64,000 nucleotides of DNA from Streptomyces albicerus. Lineage in GTDB: Bacteria; Actinomycetota; Actinomycetes; Streptomycetales; Streptomycetaceae. Under the pieces are notes generated by a model that did not search any database, was not told where the DNA came from, and saw only the letters and a list, made by a program, of their open reading frames with translations. The stretch's first letter is position 1. The number at the start of each line of letters is the position of its first letter. Shown one piece after another: positions 17,148 to 24,798 of this stretch. The translations under genes and the position numbers were made by a program. The stretch is from the NCBI RefSeq assembly GCF_008905045.1, contig NZ_VWMY01000007.1, positions 150,549 to 214,548 of the forward strand, in the 5' to 3' direction.

Positions 17148-17806
17148 TGACGCGGATTCTGATCGTCGATGACCAGGACGAGATAAGGGCCGGCATCAAA
17201 GCGATGCTCCGGCTCGACCCGAGTCTCGTTGTTGCGGGTGATCTCTCCGATGGACTCCAGGTCGTCCCCTTCCTCCGGGACCACCCCGTCGACCTGGTCC
17301 TGATGGACATTCGGATGCCCGGCATCGACGGTGTCGAAGCCACCCGCCGGATCCGCAAAGAGCACCCACCCGAAAGGTTGCGGGTGATCGTGCTGACCAC
17401 CTTTGACCAGGACGACATCGTTCTCGCCGCCCTCCGCGCGGGCGCCAACGGTTTCCTGAGCAAGACCGTGAGCCCCGCTGAACTCGTCGCCGGAATCACC
17501 GAGGTCGTCGGCGGTGGCGGTGCGCTGTCGGCCGCCGCGACGGCCGCGCTCATCGGTCACATGACCGACAGTCCGCCCCCGGTGATCGACCAGGAACTGC
17601 TTCGACGCTTCGACGCGCTGACACCCAGGGAGCGGGACGTGGTCGTTCTCGTCGCGAGCGGTCTCGGCAACGACGAGATCGCGGCCCAGATGTCCGTGTC
17701 GCCGTTCACCGTGAAGACGCATGCGGTGCGGGCCATGACGAAGGTCGGCGCACGTGATCGAGCGCAACTCGTCTCGTTCGCCTTCCGGGCCGGCCTCTAC
17801 CCCTGA
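17147..17806 (+). CDS. LuxR/NarL-family response regulator
   Basis: The 219-residue regulator has a receiver domain with acidic DDQDE near residue 8, the phosphate-accepting Asp in VLMDIRMPGIDG (about 54), and Lys in the FLSKTVSP segment. A LuxR helix-turn-helix follows at about 150-212 (LTPRERDVVVLVASGLGNDEIAAQM and TVKTHAVRAMTKVG). It is the partner of the kinase whose stop codon it overlaps. The likely output is control of its own operon and the divergent DUF308-like gene. Confidence 0.93.
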   Translation: MTRILIVDDQDEIRAGIKAMLRLDPSLVVAGDLSDGLQVVPFLRDHPVDLVLMDIRMPGIDGVEATRRIRKEHPPERLRVIVLTTFDQDDIVLAALRAGANGFLSKTVSPAELVAGITEVVGGGGALSAAATAALIGHMTDSPPPVIDQELLRRFDALTPRERDVVVLVASGLGNDEIAAQMSVSPFTVKTHAVRAMTKVGARDRAQLVSFAFRAGLYP

Positions 17807-17922
17807 GCCTGCCGAACAGAACCCCGAAGCAGGTGGCCGCCGTTGCGATGCCGAGCAGTCCGGCGCGCGGGACGGCGTGGGCAAAGCTCGCGCACCAGCC
17901 CCCCGGCACCGGACTCATTCGT

Positions 17923-18795
17923 CTAGGCGTAGGTGTAGAAGCCCGAGCCCGACTTCCGGCCCAGCCGACCCGCGTCGACCATGCGCTGCAGCAGCGGCGG
18001 AGCCGCGTACAGCGGCTCCTTGTACTCCTCGTACATCGAATACGCGACCGACGCGACCGTGTCCAGGCCGATCAGGTCGGACAACTTGAGCGGGCCCATC
18101 GGATGGGCACAACCCAGCTCCATGCCGTTGTCGATGTCCTCGCGGCTCGCCATGCCGGACTCGAACATCCGGATCGCGGAGAGCAGATACGGGATCAGCA
18201 GCGCGTTGACCACGAAGCCCGAGCGGTCCTGGGCGCGGATCGCGTGCTTGCCGAGGATCTTCTCGACCAGCGCCTGCGCCCGGCTGATGGTGCCCTCGGA
18301 GGTGGTGAGGGCCGGGATCAGCTCGACGAGCTTCTGCACCGGGGCCGGGTTGAAGAAGTGGATGCCGATGACCTGGTCGGGACGCGAGGTGGCGACGGCG
18401 AGCTTCACCAGCGGGATGGAGGAGGTGTTGGAGGCGAGGATCGCGTCCTGCCGGGTCACCACCTGGTCGAGCACCTGGAAGATCTCGGTCTTCACCTGCT
18501 CGTTCTCCACGACCGCCTCGATCACCAGGTCGCGGTCGGCGAACTCGCCGAGGTCGGTGGTGAAGGAGAGCCGCCCCTGGGTGGCGTCCCGCTCCTCCTC
18601 GGAGATCTTGCCGCGCTCGGCCGCCTTGGAGAGCGAGTTGTAGAGCCGGGTCCGGCCGATCTCCAACGCCTCACCGGTGGTCTCGGCGACCTTCACATCC
18701 AGGCCGGCGCGGGCGCACACCTCGGCGATGCCTGCCCCCATCTGGCCGCAGCCCACCACTCCGACGCGTGAGATGTCGCCCCAGGTGTCCGTCAC
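17923..18795 (-). CDS. 3-hydroxyacyl-CoA (3-hydroxybutyryl-CoA) dehydrogenase
   Basis: The 290-residue protein is of the PaaH/Hbd type. It has an N-terminal NAD-binding fold (VGVVGCGQMGAGIAEVCARAG, GxGxxG), the catalytic His in IHFFNPAPVQKLVELI, and a C-terminal dimerisation domain (GFVVNALLIPYLLSAIRMFE, MELGCAHPMGPLKLSDLIGLD). It oxidises (S)-3-hydroxyacyl-CoA with NAD(P), or runs the reverse, in fatty acid or polyhydroxybutyrate-related metabolism. The frame extends to 18984; GTG 18795 preceded by AAAGG starts the conserved domain. Divergent from the GHL10 gene. Confidence 0.92.
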   Translation of the reverse strand: MTDTWGDISRVGVVGCGQMGAGIAEVCARAGLDVKVAETTGEALEIGRTRLYNSLSKAAERGKISEEERDATQGRLSFTTDLGEFADRDLVIEAVVENEQVKTEIFQVLDQVVTRQDAILASNTSSIPLVKLAVATSRPDQVIGIHFFNPAPVQKLVELIPALTTSEGTISRAQALVEKILGKHAIRAQDRSGFVVNALLIPYLLSAIRMFESGMASREDIDNGMELGCAHPMGPLKLSDLIGLDTVASVAYSMYEEYKEPLYAAPPLLQRMVDAGRLGRKSGSGFYTYA

Positions 18796-18968
18796 ATCGT
18801 GCCTTTCGCTCTCGCTGTTCACGGGCTCGGCAGCCGCCGTTGTACGGCGCCTGCTGCCGCCACGCACGTTACTCCGGATCTGCACACGATCGACGGGCCG
18901 GGTCGGGCATGCTGTGCGGGTGAACGGTCCGTGACCAGGCGGGCCCACAGCGTTTGGGGTGTTACGGC

Positions 18969-20240
18969 ATGGGGCGTATGTCACGTCGGGGGTTCGCGGC
19001 GGCCGCGGCGGTGGGGCTGTCGGGACTCGTGACGGCGGGACTGGCGGTGGCGGCGGAGGTGTCCGGTGGGTCCGGTGGAGGCGGGTCGGCGTCGTCCAAG
19101 CGCCGTTCTGCGGCCGGTGCGCTCCGCGGTATGTGGCTGGCGACCGTAGCCAACCGGGACTGGCCGTCCAAACCCGGCCTGACCGCGGCCCAGCAGTGCT
19201 CCGAACTGCTCGCGCAGCTCGACGTGGCGGTGGAGCGCCGGCTGAACGCGGTGATCTTCCAGGTGCGCCCCACGGCCGACGCCCTGTGGCCCTCCCCGTA
19301 CGAGCCCTGGTCGCAGTGCCTCACCGGTGTCCAGGGCAAGGCTCCCGGCTGGGACCCGCTCGGCACGGCGGTCAAGGAGGCCCACGCGCGCGGTCTGGAA
19401 CTGCACGCCTGGTTCAACCCCTACCGGATCGCCAACCACGCCGATCCGACGAAGCTCGTCGCCTCGCACCCCGCCCGCAGGCACCCCGACTGGGTGGTGA
19501 CGTACGGCGGGAAGCTCTACTACAACCCGGGTCTGCCGGCGGTCCGCGCCTTCGTGCAGGACGCGATGCTCGACGCGGTGAAGAAGTACGCCGTGGACGC
19601 CGTGCACTGGGACGACTACTTCTACCCGTATCCGGTCGCGGGCCAGGACTTCGACGACGACGCGGCGTACGCGGCGTACGGCGGGGGTTTCCCGGACCGG
19701 GCGGCCTGGCGGCGGGACAACATCGACAAGCTGGTGCGCGAGACGGCCGCCCGGATCAAGGAGGTCCGGCCGGGCACGAAGTTCGGGATCAGCCCCTTCG
19801 GGGTGTGGCGGAACGCCGCGACCGACCCGCTCGGCTCGGACACGCGGGCCGGTGTGCAGACGTACGACGACCTGCACGCCGACACCAGGAAGTGGGTCCG
19901 CGAGAACTGGATCGACTACATCTGCCCGCAGCTGTACTGGAACATCGGCTTCGCCGCCGCCGACTACGCGAAGCTGGTCCCCTGGTGGGCCGGGGTTGCG
20001 CGCGACAGCGGGACGCAGCTGTACGTGGGTGAGGCGCTCTACAAGGCCGGTGACCCGGCGCAGCCCGCGGCCTGGCAGGACGCGGGCGAGCTGTCCCGGC
20101 ACCTCACCTTTGCCAAGGACTACCCGCAGGTGTGCGGGCATGTGTTCTTCTCGGCCAGAGAAGTGGGAGCGGACAAGATCGGCGCGATGGCACGCGTGGT
20201 CGCCGACCACTACCAGCAGCCGGCGAAGCTCCCACGCTGA
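18969..20240 (+). CDS. Tat-exported family 10-like glycosyl hydrolase (GHL10)
   Basis: The 423-residue protein starts with a twin-arginine signal (SRRGFAAAAAVGLSGL; cleavage expected near AVAA). The GHL10/DUF187 domain follows at about 50-370, with RGMWLATVANRDWPSKPGL, the FQVRPTADALWPSPYEPWS segment, AWFNPYRI, HWDDYFYPYP and PQLYWNIGF. Family members are putative (beta/alpha)8-barrel carbohydrate hydrolases; the substrate is unknown. ATG 18969 is preceded by TTGGGGTG; TTG 18954 in frame is less likely, and ATG 18978 is also possible. Confidence 0.85.
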   Translation: MGRMSRRGFAAAAAVGLSGLVTAGLAVAAEVSGGSGGGGSASSKRRSAAGALRGMWLATVANRDWPSKPGLTAAQQCSELLAQLDVAVERRLNAVIFQVRPTADALWPSPYEPWSQCLTGVQGKAPGWDPLGTAVKEAHARGLELHAWFNPYRIANHADPTKLVASHPARRHPDWVVTYGGKLYYNPGLPAVRAFVQDAMLDAVKKYAVDAVHWDDYFYPYPVAGQDFDDDAAYAAYGGGFPDRAAWRRDNIDKLVRETAARIKEVRPGTKFGISPFGVWRNAATDPLGSDTRAGVQTYDDLHADTRKWVRENWIDYICPQLYWNIGFAAADYAKLVPWWAGVARDSGTQLYVGEALYKAGDPAQPAAWQDAGELSRHLTFAKDYPQVCGHVFFSAREVGADKIGAMARVVADHYQQPAKLPR

Positions 20241-20256
20241 CCTGGGCCGACAAGGC

Positions 20257-20451
20257 CTATCGGGCGGTGTCCTTGTGCTGGACCACGCAGTCGGGGCCGG
20301 GCGACATCAGGGCCTCGTGACCGTCCTCGAAGCGGACTCGGTAGGGGGGATTCCCCTGCTGTCCGAGCACTTCGATGACTTCCGCGACCTTGTCGTGCTG
20401 CCCGACGATCCTGCCGTGCACCAGCAGATGGTCGCCTACGGTTGCTTGCAT
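20257..20451 (-). CDS. DUF1918-domain small protein
   Basis: The 64-residue protein contains the whole DUF1918 core (QATVGDHLLVHGRIVGQHDK, then EVIEVLGQQG, PPYRVRFEDGHE). It is predicted to form a small beta-barrel; function unknown but widespread in Streptomyces. ATG 20451 is set by GAGGAGG upstream. Convergent with the GHL10 gene, 16 bp between stops. Confidence 0.85.
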   Translation of the reverse strand: MQATVGDHLLVHGRIVGQHDKVAEVIEVLGQQGNPPYRVRFEDGHEALMSPGPDCVVQHKDTAR

Positions 20452-20544
20452 CTGTAGGGCCTCCTCGTATGGCACGGGAGTAGCTGTTCGTGGCCGCAAG
20501 TCTACGGCGGGTGGTGCCGGTTGGGACCGGTCCGTACGCGCCGC

Positions 20545-21504
20545 TCAGCCTCGCGCCCGTTGGGTGACGGCGATGCAGACGAGCACGGCCGCTGCCGCCA
20601 GGGGTGCGGCCGGTGTCAGGTGCTCGCCCAGGAGCAGTACCGACCACACCAGTGTGAGCAGCGGCTGCGCCAACTGCAACTGGCTGGCCTTCGGGATGCC
20701 GATCGCGGCCATCCCGCGGTACCAGACGACCAGGCCGAGGAACTGCGAGCCGGCCGCGACCCACAGCAGTCCGGTCACGCTGTGCGCGGTCAGGTGTACC
20801 GGCTCGTAGGACAGCGCGATCGCGGCCGCGGGCACCGTAAGCGGCAGGCAAAGGACCAGCGCCCAGCCGATCACCTGCCAGCCCGACATCACGCGGGCCA
20901 GCCGGCCGCCCTCCGTGTAGCCCGCCGCGCAGACCAGCAGGGCCCCGAAGAGATAGGCGTCGGCACTGGTCAGGGCGCCGCCGCTCTGTTGCACGGTGAA
21001 CGCGATCACCACGGCGGCACCCGCGAGAGCCGCGGCCCAGAAGGTGCGGGACGGGCGGGTGCCGACGCGCAGGGCCGAGAACAGGGCGGTCGTGAGGGGG
21101 AGCAGTCCGACCACGACCGCGGCGTGCGCGGTGGTCGACGTCTCCAGGGCGAGGGTGGTCAGCATCGGGAAGCCGAGGACGACTCCGGCGGCGACGACGG
21201 CCAGGCCCGCCCAGTGACGGCGGCCGGGGAGCGGTACGCGCAGGGCCAGGAGGCAGCTGCCCGCGATGACCGCCGCCAGCACGCTGCGTACCGCTACGAG
21301 CGACCACGGGCCGAAGCCCTCCAGGCCCCACGCGGTCGCGGGGAAGGTGAGCGAGAAGGCGGTGACGCCGAGGGCGGCTTGGAGAGTGCCGCTCCCTGAG
21401 GGGGCGTGCGGGGTGGAGGCCCGGTCGGCGGTGGCCTGAGTGGATCCGGACCGGGCGGGCACCGCTATCGAGGTCTGTGCGGTAGCGCTATCCTGTGCTC
21501 TCAT
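20545..21504 (-). CDS. EamA-family (drug/metabolite) transporter
   Basis: The 319-residue protein has about ten membrane helices arranged as two EamA repeats. The first repeat starts near residue 41 (TLQAALGVTAFSLTFPATAWG) and the second near 175. It is probably an exporter of amino acids or a similar metabolite; substrate unknown. It is divergent from a MocR regulator, which probably controls it. ATG 21504 overlaps the regulator's ATG on the other strand (shared CATG). GTG 21462 would leave a normal intergenic promoter and may be the true start. Confidence 0.82.
   Translation of the reverse strand: MRAQDSATAQTSIAVPARSGSTQATADRASTPHAPSGSGTLQAALGVTAFSLTFPATAWGLEGFGPWSLVAVRSVLAAVIAGSCLLALRVPLPGRRHWAGLAVVAAGVVLGFPMLTTLALETSTTAHAAVVVGLLPLTTALFSALRVGTRPSRTFWAAALAGAAVVIAFTVQQSGGALTSADAYLFGALLVCAAGYTEGGRLARVMSGWQVIGWALVLCLPLTVPAAAIALSYEPVHLTAHSVTGLLWVAAGSQFLGLVVWYRGMAAIGIPKASQLQLAQPLLTLVWSVLLLGEHLTPAAPLAAAAVLVCIAVTQRARG
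21463..21494 (+). promoter_or_regulatory. MocR/EamA divergent control region
   Basis: Two direct repeats CGCTATC at 21463-21469 and 21486-21492, spaced by 16 bases, with TAGCGCTA (21483-21490) as a perfect inner palindrome. TATCCT at 21489-21494 is a plausible -10 that ends 8 bases before the regulator's ATG, giving a leaderless message. MocR proteins often bind direct repeats, so this is the expected operator. Confidence 0.5.
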
Positions 21505-22993
21505 GCAAGAGCGTAGCAGTGTCGGTGATTTGGCGAATCAGTTGAGGAGAGAGCTCAACCGCTACTCTCCAGGTGGAAAGCTGCCGTCGAGTCGGGTGCT
21601 CGTCGACCGGTTCCGGGTGAGTCCGGTGACCGTGTCGCGGGCGCTGGCTCAGCTGGCCGCCGAGGGGCTGGTCGTCACGCGGCCCGGGGCTGGGGCCTTC
21701 CGGGCCGAGCCGCGCGACGCCGGGCCGGCCGTCGGGGACACCTCCTGGCAGGAGGTCGCACTCAGCGCGGACGCCGCCGCCGAACTCGTGCCACGCACGG
21801 TGGACGCCTCCGGAGTGCTGGTCACGCTGGCCGCCCCGCCGCCGGGAGTCGTCGAGTTCAACGGCGGCTATCTGCACCCTTCACTGCAGCCGGAACGGGC
21901 GATGGCCGCCGCCCTGTCCAGGGCGGGCCGTCGCCCCGGCGCCTGGACGCGCCCGCCGGTGGACGGGCTGCCGGAGCTGCGCGAGTGGTTCGCGCGGGGC
22001 ATCGGCGGCGCCATCACCGCCGCCGAGGTGCTGATCACGGCGGGCGGCCAGTCCGCGCTGACCACCGCCCTGCGCGCGCTCGCCCCGCCCGGCGCACCGG
22101 TCCTCGTCGAGTCGCCCACGTACCCCGGCATGCTGGCGATCGCCCGCGCGGCCGGCCTCAGGCCCGTGCCGGTGCCCGTGGACCGGGACGGTGTGAAGCC
22201 TGCGCTGCTCGCCGACGCCTTCAAGGCGACCGGAGCGCGCGTCTTCGTCTGCCAGCCGCTGTTCCAGAACCCGACCGGTGCCGTGCTCGCCCCGGAGCGC
22301 CGCGGCGACGTGCTGCGGATCGCGCGCGACGCGGGCGCGTTCGTCATCGAGGACGACTTCGTACGCCGGCTCGTGCACGAGGACGCGGGGCCGCTGCCGC
22401 GTCCGCTGGCCTCGGACGACCCCGACGGAGTCGTCGTGCACGTCTGCTCCCTCACCAAGGCGACCTCGCCGAGCTTCCGGGTGAGCGCGCTGGCCGCCCG
22501 CGGGCCCGTCCTGGAACGGCTGCGGGCGATCCAGGTCGTCGACACCCTCTTCGTACCGCGCCCTCTCCAGGAGGCGGCCCTGGAACTCGTCGGCTCACCC
22601 GCCTGGCCCCGCCATCTCCGTGCCGTCGCGGCCGAGTTGAAGACCCGCCGCGACACGATGACCGCCGCGCTCCGCCTGAACCTCCCCGAACTCTCCCTGC
22701 CCCACATCCCGTCCGGCGGCTACCACCTCTGGCTGCGCCTCCCCGACGGCACGGACGAGCCGAGCCTCCTCGCGGCCGCCCTCCGCGCGGGCGTGGCCGT
22801 CACCCCGGGCCGCCCCTACTTCAGCGCCGAGCCTCCGGCCGCACACCTGCGGTTGAGCTTCGCGGCGGTCGCGGGGACGGCGGAGATCACCGAGGGCGTA
22901 CGAAGGCTGCGGACGGCCTGTGACGAGGTGCTGCGGCCTTCGGCCCGGGGAACCTCCACGGCCGCCGAAAACGGTTCGACAAGCCGCGCCTGA
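21503..22993 (+). CDS. MocR-family transcriptional regulator (GntR-HTH plus aminotransferase domain)
   Basis: The 496-residue protein has a winged helix of the GntR type at residues 5-75 (LPSSRVLVDRFRVSPVTVSRALAQLAAEG). An aminotransferase class I/II fold follows (about 110-470), with QPLFQNPTGAV, IEDDFVRRL and the pyridoxal-phosphate Lys in CSLTKATSPSFRVS. MocR proteins use the fold to sense a PLP-linked ligand rather than to catalyse. It probably regulates the divergent EamA transporter. Confidence 0.92.
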   Translation: MQERSSVGDLANQLRRELNRYSPGGKLPSSRVLVDRFRVSPVTVSRALAQLAAEGLVVTRPGAGAFRAEPRDAGPAVGDTSWQEVALSADAAAELVPRTVDASGVLVTLAAPPPGVVEFNGGYLHPSLQPERAMAAALSRAGRRPGAWTRPPVDGLPELREWFARGIGGAITAAEVLITAGGQSALTTALRALAPPGAPVLVESPTYPGMLAIARAAGLRPVPVPVDRDGVKPALLADAFKATGARVFVCQPLFQNPTGAVLAPERRGDVLRIARDAGAFVIEDDFVRRLVHEDAGPLPRPLASDDPDGVVVHVCSLTKATSPSFRVSALAARGPVLERLRAIQVVDTLFVPRPLQEAALELVGSPAWPRHLRAVAAELKTRRDTMTAALRLNLPELSLPHIPSGGYHLWLRLPDGTDEPSLLAAALRAGVAVTPGRPYFSAEPPAAHLRLSFAAVAGTAEITEGVRRLRTACDEVLRPSARGTSTAAENGSTSRA

Positions 22994-23007
22994 CCTGTGA
23001 CTCTCCC

Positions 23008-23079
23008 GCCATGACCGACGTACCGGACCCCGCCATGACCGACGTACCGGACCCCGCCATGACCGACGTACCGGACCTC
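23008..23079 (+). repeat. 24-bp tandem triplication across the start of a GNAT gene
   Basis: GCCATGACCGACGTACCGGA plus CCCC is repeated at 23008, 23032 and 23056; the third copy ends CCTC. Each unit carries an ATG in the same frame, so the protein begins with three MTDVPDPA units and three start codons are possible. Confidence 0.9.
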
Positions 23080-23496
23080 CCTGAGGGCTACGAGATCTCC
23101 ACCGACCCCGACCGGATCGACGTGGACCGTGTCCACCGCCGGCTCGCCGGCGACGCGTACTGGGCGATCGACCGCCCGCGCGAGAAGCAGGAGCGGGCGA
23201 TGACCGGTTCGCTCAACTTCGGGGCGTATGACACGGTTTCGGACGAGCAGGTGGCCTACGCGCGGGTGGTGACCGACCGGGCGACCTTCGCGTGGCTCTG
23301 CGATGTGTACGTGGACCGGTCCGTGCGGGGCAAGGGACTCGGTACCGCTCTGGTCGCCGCCGTGCGCGAGTACCTCCAACCCATGGGCCTGCGCCGCATA
23401 TTGCTCGCCACCCACGACGCCCACGGTGTCTACGAGAAGCTGGGCTTCAAGGCGCTCGACAATCCTGGCCAATGGATGGCGACGGGTCTCCAGTGA
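23011..23496 (+). CDS. GNAT-family N-acetyltransferase
   Basis: The 161-residue protein begins with three 8-residue repeats (MTDVPDPA). The GNAT fold follows, with AYARVVTDRATFAWLCDVYV, the acetyl-CoA loop VRGKGLGTALVAAV, and YEKLGFKALDNPGQWM. It transfers an acetyl group to an unknown amine. No clear ribosome site precedes the first ATG, so ATG 23035 or 23059 could be used instead. Confidence 0.85.
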   Translation: MTDVPDPAMTDVPDPAMTDVPDLPEGYEISTDPDRIDVDRVHRRLAGDAYWAIDRPREKQERAMTGSLNFGAYDTVSDEQVAYARVVTDRATFAWLCDVYVDRSVRGKGLGTALVAAVREYLQPMGLRRILLATHDAHGVYEKLGFKALDNPGQWMATGLQ

Positions 23497-23573
23497 TCCA
23501 CCGTCCGTGAGCATTCCGTGCGTGCCATCGATCCCCTCTTGACCTGCGGAGTCCCGGGCTCCACCATCCCCAC

Positions 23574-24158
23574 ATGCATGTTCGGGTCACGCTGATCGCC
23601 GCCGCCCGCAGCTCCTCGCTGCTCGCCGAGCGCTTCGACGACGACCGGCCGCTGGACCAGGCGGGCTGGGACGAGGTGCAGCGTGTCGCGCACGCGCTGG
23701 TGCCGTTGGCGGCGGCCGAGCTGCGGTACTGCTCGCCGACGCCCCGCAGCCGGGCCACCGGTGACGCGCTGGGCCTCGCGCCGCTGGCCCAGCCGGCCCT
23801 GCGGGACTGCGACATGGGCCGGTGGCGCGGCCTGACGCTCGGCGAGGCGATGGCCCGCGAACCGGAGGCCGTGGACGCCTGGCTCGCCGATCCGTACTCC
23901 GCGGCGCATGGCGGAGAGCCGCTGATGGAGTTCGTCCGGCGGGTGGGGCACTGGCTCGACACCCGCCCCGCCGACGACGGTGGCCGTATCGTCGCCGTGG
24001 CCGAACCCGCGGTCGTGCGCGCGGCGCTCGTCTACGCCCTGAAGGCGCCCCCGTCGACGTACTGGAACCTCGACGTCCGCCCCCTGTCGACGGCCACGCT
24101 CACCGGCCGCGCCGGGCGCTGGAACCTCCGCCTCGACGCTCAGCCCGCGCGCGTGTAG
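23574..24158 (+). CDS. Histidine-phosphatase-fold protein lacking both catalytic histidines
   Basis: The 194-residue protein has the shape of the phosphoglycerate-mutase-like family: first strand at 5-12, the YCSPTPRSRATGDALG segment, DCDMGRWRGLTLGE, and EPLMEFVRRVGHWLD. The RHG motif reads A-R-S-S-S near residue 11, and the second catalytic His position reads VAEPAVV. Both histidines needed for catalysis are thus replaced, so it is probably not a phosphatase. Its role is unknown. ATG 23574 lies after a short intergenic gap. Confidence 0.75.
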   Translation: MHVRVTLIAAARSSSLLAERFDDDRPLDQAGWDEVQRVAHALVPLAAAELRYCSPTPRSRATGDALGLAPLAQPALRDCDMGRWRGLTLGEAMAREPEAVDAWLADPYSAAHGGEPLMEFVRRVGHWLDTRPADDGGRIVAVAEPAVVRAALVYALKAPPSTYWNLDVRPLSTATLTGRAGRWNLRLDAQPARV

Positions 24159-24217
24159 TTCCGCGCGGGGTCCGTCGGTTCCGCGCGCAGTCCGTCAGTT
24201 CCGCGTGTAGTCCGTCG
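24159..24217 (+). repeat. 20-bp tandem repeat (three units) at convergent gene ends
   Basis: TTCCGCGCGGGGTCCGTCGG (24159-24178), TTCCGCGCGCAGTCCGTCAG (24179-24198) and TTCCGCGTGTAGTCCGTCG (24199-24217). The third unit is the last coding part and stop of the DUF6314-like gene on the minus strand. The other two look like duplicated copies of that gene end. Confidence 0.75.
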
Positions 24218-24644
24218 TGAGGACCAGGTCCTTGGCCGGGCCGCCCACCCGCCACACCGTCCGCCAGTGGTCCGCGTCGTACACGGTGAACTCGCCCCGG
24301 TAGAGGTCCGCCGCGCACGGGTGGTCGGCGACGTGCCGCCCGGACGTCAGGTCCAGGTCGTGGAAGGGGCGGCCGTCCGCGAACCGTACGTCGGCCCGGC
24401 CGGCCCCGTCGTCGCCCGGCAGGAACCGCAGTGTGCGCTCGGCGGGCCGGGCCGCACCCTCCCAGGTGAAGGTGCCGGACTCATGGTGGAGCAGGCCGGG
24501 TCCGCCGTCGGCCGGCGCCTCGAACACCGTCGTCCCGCTGAAGGACCCCGCCGCCCCGCTCGCCAGATCCCGTACCGAGCGCTCCACGTGCCAGCTCCCG
24601 GCCAGATACGCCAACACGTCGGCCACCGGCCAGAATTCGGACAT
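24195..24644 (-). CDS. DUF6314-like protein
   Basis: The 149-residue protein has the lipocalin-like pattern of this actinobacterial family: LAGSWHVERSVRDLASGAAG, FTWEGAARPAERTLRF, and HPCAADLYRGEFTVYDADHW with VGGPAKDLVLTTDYTR at the end. Function unknown. ATG 24644 is preceded by GGAAGGG. Its final codons coincide with the tandem repeat described at 24159-24217. Confidence 0.7.
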   Translation of the reverse strand: MSEFWPVADVLAYLAGSWHVERSVRDLASGAAGSFSGTTVFEAPADGGPGLLHHESGTFTWEGAARPAERTLRFLPGDDGAGRADVRFADGRPFHDLDLTSGRHVADHPCAADLYRGEFTVYDADHWRTVWRVGGPAKDLVLTTDYTRN

Positions 24645-24712
24645 CCCTTCCGCCTCCCCGGCCTCTCCTGTGCAACCCATTGACGCCCTCCTGCCCGCTA
24701 TCTATGTTGCCG

Positions 24713-24745
24713 TTCGAAGTATTGATCACTGTCCGATATTTCGAA
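24713..24745 (+). promoter_or_regulatory. Paired TTCGAA sites upstream of the arabinofuranosidase
   Basis: TTCGAA at 24713-24718 and 24740-24745, 27 bp apart, with TGATCA between them (24724-24729). They lie about 55-85 bp before the start, in an AT-rich stretch suited to a promoter. A local repressor of hemicellulose genes could bind here; none is encoded nearby. Confidence 0.45.
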
Positions 24746-24798
24746 TCTGCTGTGCACTCGCTGGTCCTGCTGAATCCCTCTAGAGCCGCGGAGGATCC

